From: Elusimicrobia bacterium CG03_land_8_20_14_0_80_50_18
Lineage (GTDB): Bacteria > CG03
DNA length: 13,586 bases
Direction: 5' to 3'
NCBI GenBank assembly: GCA_002780705.1
Contig: PEUP01000001.1
Coordinates: 2,071-15,656, forward strand
Part shown: in pieces, positions 5,686-11,249 of the stretch
How the letters are laid out: each line of letters opens with the position of its first letter
Numbering within the stretch: position 1 is the first letter of the stretch
Program-made: the position numbers and the translations under genes
The notes under the pieces: model-generated
Told to the model about the DNA's origin: nothing
The model's database searches: none
The model's input: only the letters and a program-made list of their open reading frames with translations

Positions 5686-7058
5686 ATATCCAGCAGTCTG
5701 TAATAAACGGTTTTTGATTTCACCATTTTCAGTTTGTCTATTTCATTTACGGCGTTTATCAGATTGCCTGTCCGGGCCTCGTGCGTGAGAACGACAATAG
5801 GCACCGCCTTGTGCGAGAAACCGTCCTTCTGAACGACAGATGCCACGGATATGCCGTGATCGGCCAGCACATCCGCGATGCGCGCGAGCACCCCGGGCTT
5901 ATCCTCGGCGGTGAAGCGCAGATAAAAACAGGATTCCACCTCTCTGGCGTCGGCGATGCGCGGCGGCTTGTTTTTCAGTTCAAAAAAAGGCATGTGAAGG
6001 CTGCTCTTTTCCATTATGTGACGCGCCGAATACACTATGTCGCTCGCAACAGCGGAAGCGGCCGGAAGCGAGCCCGCGCCGGGGCCATAGAACATCTGAT
6101 CGCCGGCGGCGTCGGTCTTAAGGTACACGGCATTGAAGGCCCCTGAGACGCTGGCCAGCGGATGGGAGCTTTTTATGAAAACGGGGGCAACCTGAAACGC
6201 CGCGCCCGACTTCGCCAAAGCTGTTCCCGCTTCGGGTTTCACCTTTTCCATGAGAGCGACGAGCTTAATGGTGTATCCCAACTCCCTTCCCAGCTCTATG
6301 TCAAAAGGCTTTACCTGTTCTATGCCCTCAACATGTATGTCAGACGGTTTTATGTGGCTCTTGAAAATCAGCGACGACAGTATGGCCAGTTTGGACGCGG
6401 AATCCCCTCCCGTGATATCAAGCGTGGGGTCCGCCTCGGCGAAGCCGAGTTTCTGCGCCTTTTTCAGCGAGTCGGCGAAATCGGCTTTACCCTCCGACAT
6501 ATTGGAAAGAATATAATTGGTCGTGCCGTTGACGATTCCCGTCAGAGCGTATATCTCGTTGGCGCACAAGCCCTCATTTATCGCCGCGATAACCGGAATA
6601 CCCGCTCCGGCTGAGGCCTCAAAATATATGCGCCTTTTATTTTTCGCGGCGGCGGAGAGCAATTCGTTAAAATCTTTGGCCAGCACATTTTTGTTGGCTG
6701 TGACCACATCCATTCCCTTATCCAGCGCCAGGAGCATGAGCCTTTTGGCGGGCTGATAACCGCCGAGCAGCTCAACGAAAATGTCTATCTCGGGATCGCT
6801 GAAAATATCCTCTATATCCGGCGTATAGACCCTGCCTGCCGGAAGGAGGCCCTTGATATTTTTGTCCTGCGGGGGGCTTTGCCGAGGGGAAGTTTTTCCC
6901 TTTGTTGTATCCGCGAAACTTTTATCGCATATCCTCTTTAGCCGCAGTTTGGCACCCGCCCGGCGCGACAACTCCTCGTTTTTTGAAAGGAGAATAGACA
7001 CGACGCCCCTGCCCACCGTTCCATATCCGGCCAGGCCTATATTGATTGTCTTTTTCAT
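5682..7058 (-). CDS. hom: Homoserine dehydrogenase with C-terminal ACT domain
   Basis: Reduces aspartate semialdehyde to homoserine with NAD(P)H. The protein has 458 residues from ATG 7058; an upstream in-frame ATG (7307) would add 83 residues read from inside the aminotransferase gene and is rejected. Domains: Rossmann fold with GLAGYGTVGRGVV (8-20); FVELLGG (94-100); TANKNVLAKD (120-129); catalytic domain with GIVNGTTNYIL (174-184), AEADPTLDITGGDSASKLAIL (208-228, with K223 the likely catalytic lysine) and YGPGAGSLPAASA (324-336); ACT domain (about 378-455), YLRFTAEDKPGVLARIADVL, probably sensing threonine. Residues about 50-70, rich in Lys, Ser and Pro, form an extra loop compared with typical Hom. 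The start overlaps the aminotransferase stop by 4 nt (ATGA) and has no good Shine-Dalgarno, so translation is likely coupled. Confidence 0.96.
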   Translation of the reverse strand: MKKTINIGLAGYGTVGRGVVSILLSKNEELSRRAGAKLRLKRICDKSFADTTKGKTSPRQSPPQDKNIKGLLPAGRVYTPDIEDIFSDPEIDIFVELLGGYQPAKRLMLLALDKGMDVVTANKNVLAKDFNELLSAAAKNKRRIYFEASAGAGIPVIAAINEGLCANEIYALTGIVNGTTNYILSNMSEGKADFADSLKKAQKLGFAEADPTLDITGGDSASKLAILSSLIFKSHIKPSDIHVEGIEQVKPFDIELGRELGYTIKLVALMEKVKPEAGTALAKSGAAFQVAPVFIKSSHPLASVSGAFNAVYLKTDAAGDQMFYGPGAGSLPAASAVASDIVYSARHIMEKSSLHMPFFELKNKPPRIADAREVESCFYLRFTAEDKPGVLARIADVLADHGISVASVVQKDGFSHKAVPIVVLTHEARTGNLINAVNEIDKLKMVKSKTVYYRLLDI

Positions 7059-8251
7059 TTTTGAGAGGGCGGATTCTTCATGAATTTCTTGAGCCTCAGA
7101 AAAGCGTCGTGAAATCTTTTGTAATGCGTCACCATGGCTATGCGCACGAAGCCCTCCCCGTAGGTGCCGAATCCTATGCCCGGAGCGACGGCGATGCCGG
7201 TCGTCTCTATGAGAAGTTCGGCGAATTCCAGAGAAGGCATGTTGGCGTAAGGCGGCGGTATTTTCGCCCAGAGATACATCGTGGCTTTGGGCTTCTTCAC
7301 ATCCCATCCTATGGATGAGAGTTTTTTGACAAAAAAATCAAAGCGTTTTTCGTATTCATCAAGCGTCGGCTGAATGTCCTTTTTTTCCAGCTCCAGCGCG
7401 CGCACGCCCGAAAGCTGAACGAAGGTCGGCACACCGTAATCAAGATAGCTCTTGTATTTCGCCAGCACCCCCAGTATCTCGGAATTACCGGCGGCCCAGC
7501 CTATGCGCCAGCCGGCCATGTTATATGTTTTTGAAAAAGAACCGAACTCAACACCCACATCTTTCCCGCCCTTCACCTGCAGAAATGAGGGGGCGTCATA
7601 ATCTCCGAATGTCACCTCGGAATAAGCGTTGTCATAGACGACTATTATGTCGTATTTTTTCGCGAATCTGACGACTTCTTCCAGATATTTCTTATCTTCT
7701 ATGACGGCTCCTGTGGGATTGTTGGGGTAGTTGAGTATCATTATCTTGGCGCGCTTCCGCACTTTTTCGGGAATCGAGGCGAGATCCGGCAAATAGCCGT
7801 TCTCCTCTCTGAGAGGCATCAGATGCACGGCGCCTCCGGCCAGCACCACGCCGTTGTAATGAACGGGATAACAGGGATTCGGCACAAGAACAAGATCCCC
7901 CTGGTTAAGATAGGCCAGATAGAGATGCGCTATTCCTTCTTTAGAACCTATCAGCGCCACCGCCTCCGTGTCGGGATCCAGCTTCACGCCGAAACGCCGG
8001 TCGTACCAGTCACAAATAGCTTTTCTGAATTTGGGCATACCCTTGGCCTGCGGATAACGGTGCGTCCGGGGATGTTTTGTGACGGTGTCAACGAGACGCT
8101 CCACCACGCATTTGGGCGTGGGAAGATCGGGATTGCCCATCCCCATATCTATCACATCCTGTTTATTGGCGTGAGCGCGGTTTTTTAAGACATCTATCGC
8201 GCCGAAAAGATAGGGCGGCAGATTTTTTATTTTATCCGACGGGCTTATCAT
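7055..8251 (-). CDS. Class I PLP aminotransferase, AlaC/DapL-like
   Basis: 398-residue fold-type I aminotransferase. Landmarks are GMGNPDLPTP (37-46), RTHRYPQAKGMPKFRKAI (62-79), GSKEGIAHL (102-110), NYPNNPTGAV (174-183), YDNAYSE (206-212), the PLP lysine K241 in GSFSKTYNMAGWRIGW (237-252) and the substrate-carboxylate arginine R370 in GFVRIAMV. The RTHRY…KG and GSKEG pattern is typical of the AlaC (glutamate-pyruvate) and DapL-like branch, annotated variously as alanine, aspartate or LL-diaminopimelate aminotransferase. Sequence alone does not separate these. Position just upstream of hom and thrC fits a role in aspartate-family or keto-acid transamination. The ATG at 8251 is 10 nt after the preceding gene, with GAGG 8 nt upstream. 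All catalytic residues are present. Confidence 0.88.
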   Translation of the reverse strand: MISPSDKIKNLPPYLFGAIDVLKNRAHANKQDVIDMGMGNPDLPTPKCVVERLVDTVTKHPRTHRYPQAKGMPKFRKAICDWYDRRFGVKLDPDTEAVALIGSKEGIAHLYLAYLNQGDLVLVPNPCYPVHYNGVVLAGGAVHLMPLREENGYLPDLASIPEKVRKRAKIMILNYPNNPTGAVIEDKKYLEEVVRFAKKYDIIVVYDNAYSEVTFGDYDAPSFLQVKGGKDVGVEFGSFSKTYNMAGWRIGWAAGNSEILGVLAKYKSYLDYGVPTFVQLSGVRALELEKKDIQPTLDEYEKRFDFFVKKLSSIGWDVKKPKATMYLWAKIPPPYANMPSLEFAELLIETTGIAVAPGIGFGTYGEGFVRIAMVTHYKRFHDAFLRLKKFMKNPPSQK

Positions 8252-8261
8252 TTTCGCGGCC

Positions 8262-9500
8262 TCACCACTGCGGCGTCACGGTCATTATCTCTTTGGCGAT
8301 ATTCGGATATTTGGCTATGAAGCGCAGTTCATCGCTCAAAAGAGGTTTCTGCGTGTGGACATTGGCGTAGCGCACGAGCTCAAGGATTTTTTTAGCCTCA
8401 TCCTTATCCTTGAATTTCACCTCAAGCTTGTCATAAACATTTCTGAAACCTTTGATGCCGGAATATTCTCCGACAACTATCTGGCGGCCCGTTTCTATAA
8501 TCTCGTGTTCGCCGCGGCCGAGTTCCTCGTAATCATAGAGCTCGTAATTCCGCCTGTCCTTTAGCGCGCCGTCGGCGTGTATCCCCGATTCATGGGCGAA
8601 AGCGTTTCCGCCGACACCCGGCTGGTTGATGGGGATTGGCACGCCGAAACAGTAGGACGCGTACTGCGCAAGTTTCCATGAGCGCTTTAGATTGATCTTC
8701 CCTCCGAGCTGGTATTTCCCGCCGAAACCCGAAGATTTTTTAATGGCCAGAAGCACCGACAGAAGATCCGCGTTTCCGGCGCGCTCGCCCATTCCGTTGA
8801 CGGTGGTGTTGATGTAAGCGTCCACCCCGGCGTCAACGGCGGCCTTGGCCCCGGCTACGGAATTGGCCACAGCCATGCCCAGATCGTTGTGGCAGTGCAG
8901 CTCAACAGGCATCGCAATCTCTTTCGCGAGCTCATAAATCCTTTCGTAAATCTTAAAAGGGTCGTCAAAACCGAGGGTATCGCAGTAGCGGAGCCTGTCC
9001 GCGCCGGCTTTTTTGGCCGCAAGAGCGAATTCTTTGAGGAAGCCCATCTCGGTGCGCGAGGCGTCTTCGGCGTTCACGCCCACGCTCAGCGCGCCTTTCT
9101 TCTTCGCGAGCATGGCGCTTTTCTTCATCATCTCTATTACATCTTTCTCACCGTATTTTCCCTGGAATTTGTTGTCAATCATCTGTTTTGATGTGGATAT
9201 GGAGAGGTTAAGATGCTTGATATCCGGCACATTTTTGAAAGCGGCTTCCACATCCTCCGGCACGGCGCGAAGCCAGCCTTCAAGCCGGATTTGTCTCAGA
9301 GCCCCTTCCCGCGCCAGACGGATATTGGCGTTGAGATAGGCCTGTTCATGGTTCGTCATAGGAAATCCGAATTCGGACTGGAACACTCCCAGTTTATCCA
9401 GATACATGTTGAGCAGCGTTTTCTCCAGTTTCGCCAGGCCCAGCTTCGCCGTCTGCACGCCGTCGCGGTTTGTCACATCAATAATATATATTTTTGCCAT
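8262..9500 (-). CDS. DRE-TIM acyltransferase (homocitrate / citramalate / Re-citrate synthase type)
   Basis: 412 residues of the LeuA/NifV superfamily that condenses acetyl-CoA with a 2-oxo acid. The barrel starts with IIDVTNRDGVQT, where R12 and D13 are the catalytic pair; the more usual form in LeuA and NifV is DTTLRDGEQ. Further motifs: QSEFGFP (41-47), RLEGWLRA (72-79), LNLSISTS (97-104), metal-binding ELHCHNDLGMA (200-210, H202 and H204), NGMGERAGNADL (235-246) and HESGIHADG (303-311). After the barrel there are only about 100 residues, too few for a LeuA-type leucine-binding regulatory domain, so feedback by leucine is unlikely. The first gene of the operon, it has an AGGAGG 4 nt before the ATG. 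The substrate is undetermined: citramalate synthase (isoleucine), homocitrate synthase and Re-citrate synthase (glutamate family) are all possible. Confidence 0.88.
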   Translation of the reverse strand: MAKIYIIDVTNRDGVQTAKLGLAKLEKTLLNMYLDKLGVFQSEFGFPMTNHEQAYLNANIRLAREGALRQIRLEGWLRAVPEDVEAAFKNVPDIKHLNLSISTSKQMIDNKFQGKYGEKDVIEMMKKSAMLAKKKGALSVGVNAEDASRTEMGFLKEFALAAKKAGADRLRYCDTLGFDDPFKIYERIYELAKEIAMPVELHCHNDLGMAVANSVAGAKAAVDAGVDAYINTTVNGMGERAGNADLLSVLLAIKKSSGFGGKYQLGGKINLKRSWKLAQYASYCFGVPIPINQPGVGGNAFAHESGIHADGALKDRRNYELYDYEELGRGEHEIIETGRQIVVGEYSGIKGFRNVYDKLEVKFKDKDEAKKILELVRYANVHTQKPLLSDELRFIAKYPNIAKEIMTVTPQW

Positions 9501-9582
9501 TTTGCCTCCTAAAAGCCTAAAAGGGGACGCCCTTATTTTTCAGCGTTATGAAATTTCTAAAAGGCCTCCACCAATTAGCTGA
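9501..9582 (-). promoter_or_regulatory. 5' leader of the amino-acid operon
   Basis: About 75 nt between the predicted start (near 9576) and the ATG at 9500. It ends in AGGAGG (9505-9510). CTTTTAG occurs three times (9509-9515, 9517-9523, 9557-9563), a second purine-rich GGTGGAGG lies early in the leader (9565-9572), and AAGGG-CGTC-CCCTT forms a small stem before the second copy. TTCAGC/GCTGAA (9578-9583 with 9539-9544) would pair only if transcription began a few bases earlier. I see no leader peptide and no known riboswitch or T-box. Confidence 0.4.
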
Positions 9583-9611
9583 ATTATAGTCAAGAAAACC
9601 GTATTAGTCAA
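9583..9611 (-). promoter_or_regulatory. Promoter of the DRE-TIM / aminotransferase / hom / thrC / rsmA / yggU operon
   Basis: On the minus strand TTGACT (9606-9611), a 17-bp spacer and a perfect TATAAT (9583-9588). The -35 box overlaps the TGA stop (9608-9610) of the preceding gene. A run of seven G on the plus strand (9616-9622) lies just beyond the -35 box. No intrinsic terminator separates the upstream gene, so some read-through from alaS is possible. Confidence 0.88.
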
Positions 9612-11146
9612 TTGAGGGGGGGTTGTGAAGGAAGAACGGTGGAAGACTTAGAGGCGCCGTAGCGGAAGCCCCCGCCGGTCTCCCCTGTTTCTATCAGTTG
9701 CCTGACGGGCAGGAGCCATTCCATTCCCGTGTAAGCGCCCTTGCGTCCCCAGAAAACGCGCGACAAATCATTGACGAAAATACCTTTCGGCTTAAAGATT
9801 TTCTGCGCCTCAAAAATGCGGCGCGCGAATTTTTCCGGCGCGGGCGGAGATTCCGAAAACTGGTGCACGTCAAAATCAATCTGATTCCCTATTATGAAGT
9901 TCACGCCCTCGGCGTTATATTTCCCCCACTGTGACAGCAGCCTCTCAAACTGCCTGTCATCGCATTCGTAGAGCATGACCGTCTGAAAATCCGCTCCGGC
10001 GTCGCGGAACATCAGCGGATCCTGTCCGTGCTGATGGCCCATCTGCCAGGATAAAATAAACACCCATAGGGGCTTATCGCTCTTCACCTCTTCTTTGATC
10101 CTCTCTATGCACAAGGATGATTGACGGGCGCGCCACCAGTTCCACATGTCCTGAAGCGCGTAATTTTTTCTTTTAAATATCTCTCTAGCCAGATAGAGCG
10201 CCCTGTCATTGCCCGCTTTAACATGACCGGGAAGTTCAATGTCCATCTCTTCAAGGAATTCTTCCGTGAGCTCGAAGCCACCCTGCACCGGCCTTATGTA
10301 ATCCAGCCCGATAAAATCGGCGGAGGATGTGTCTATCTGCCTCATGACCTTTATGATGTCTTTCAGACGCTTGGGGTCCCTTATGGATATACCCCGGGAT
10401 TTTTTCAGACGGTCTTCCGAAAGGCTGTAATCAAGGCCATAGGTATAACCGAGATTCTGGTCCGCTTTTCCCACGACGATGTATGAAGCCACCCAGGCCC
10501 CTATGCGCATTTTCCTCTCGCGGGCCGCCTCACAGAGCTCATCCAGCATCTTCAGATTATTTTTTATCCACGGGAAATCTTTCGGCAGGGATTGCCCGAA
10601 ATAAGCCGTCTGTCCGGCGAGATAAAAAAACGTATCCATCTTCATGTATTCAAGCCAGTCAAAAATACCTTTCCATGACCCGATCTCACCGTCGGGAAGA
10701 GGAATGCGGCGGGTTTTTAAATTCTTTGTGTTCTCCCAGTTCATGGCGTTGAGCGGGAATTCCACATCTGCGGCCTTTCTGCCGGTAACCGCGAAAACAG
10801 CGCCGAGGAAGCTGTCCCGCTCTTTTGCGGAAGGATGAAAAACCCTGGCCTCGTAAAAGCCCTCTTCCGCGTTCCACGGTATGGGAAAACGCGCCACCGA
10901 CCTGCCGCCGCTCACATGGAACTTGTATGCCATACGCCCGCCGACGCCCGTGACTGGGGCATTCTTCCTGAAAACCACAAGGCGGTGTTCGCGACTTAGC
11001 GCACCCTGAAATTCAAATGCCGCTATGTGGTAATGTTTATAATAATCCCGGTCGGCGCGAAGATGCTTTTTGCCGGATATGAAATATCCCCACAAAAACA
11101 GGAAGATAACAAAAGGCAGGATATAGGATGCTTTTCTGAGATTCAT
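9608..11146 (-). CDS. Membrane-anchored protein with probable TIM-barrel (glycoside-hydrolase-like) domain
   Basis: 512 residues. An N-terminal signal anchor is visible: basic MNLRKAS, then hydrophobic YILPFVIFLFLWGYFI (8-23) with no clear cleavage site or lipobox, so the bulk probably lies outside the cytoplasm, tethered to the inner membrane. Residues 40-125 look like a beta-sandwich (RLVVFRKNAPV, AYKFHVSGG, EGFYEARVFHP). From about 155 to 480 alternating strands and helices suggest a TIM barrel: WLEYMKMDTFFY, LCEAARERKMRIGAWVASY, ADFIGLDYIRP (D282), LWVFILSWQMGHQHG, TVMLYECDD (E394) and GVNFIIGNQ. Asp and Glu at strand ends resemble glycosidase carboxylates, but I cannot name a family or substrate. 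The ATG is 4 nt after a tRNA gene, and the AGGGGG that would serve as ribosome-binding site lies in the tRNA acceptor stem. The C-terminal tail after 490 is Ser/Gly/Pro-rich. Confidence 0.8.
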   Translation of the reverse strand: MNLRKASYILPFVIFLFLWGYFISGKKHLRADRDYYKHYHIAAFEFQGALSREHRLVVFRKNAPVTGVGGRMAYKFHVSGGRSVARFPIPWNAEEGFYEARVFHPSAKERDSFLGAVFAVTGRKAADVEFPLNAMNWENTKNLKTRRIPLPDGEIGSWKGIFDWLEYMKMDTFFYLAGQTAYFGQSLPKDFPWIKNNLKMLDELCEAARERKMRIGAWVASYIVVGKADQNLGYTYGLDYSLSEDRLKKSRGISIRDPKRLKDIIKVMRQIDTSSADFIGLDYIRPVQGGFELTEEFLEEMDIELPGHVKAGNDRALYLAREIFKRKNYALQDMWNWWRARQSSLCIERIKEEVKSDKPLWVFILSWQMGHQHGQDPLMFRDAGADFQTVMLYECDDRQFERLLSQWGKYNAEGVNFIIGNQIDFDVHQFSESPPAPEKFARRIFEAQKIFKPKGIFVNDLSRVFWGRKGAYTGMEWLLPVRQLIETGETGGGFRYGASKSSTVLPSQPPLN

Positions 11147-11150
11147 TTTA

Positions 11151-11222
11151 TGCCCCCTGGAAGAATCGAACTTCCATCCCAGGCTTCGGAGGCCCGTACT
11201 TTATCCGTTAAGCTAAGGGGGC
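11151..11222 (-). tRNA. tRNA-Arg (anticodon CCG)
   Basis: 72 nt folding into a full cloverleaf: acceptor GCCCCCT/AGGGGGC, D-stem GCTT/AAGT with GG in the loop, anticodon stem CGGGC/GCCTG with loop CTCCGAA (anticodon CCG at 11187-11189), a 4-nt variable loop, T-stem GGAAG/CTTCC with loop TTCGATT, and discriminator A. The 3' CCA is not encoded. It reads CGG arginine codons. It begins 27 nt after the alaS stop on the same strand with no promoter visible in the gap, so it is probably cut from the alaS transcript or expressed from a promoter inside alaS. Confidence 0.95.
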
Positions 11223-11249
11223 GCAGCGGCGCGCTCAGGCGGGACAGTT

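Noticed and set aside
7059..7307. N-terminal extension of hom from ATG 7307
   Set aside because: The 83 extra residues are Arg/His-rich out-of-frame reading of the aminotransferase 3' end; the Rossmann fold begins right after ATG 7058.
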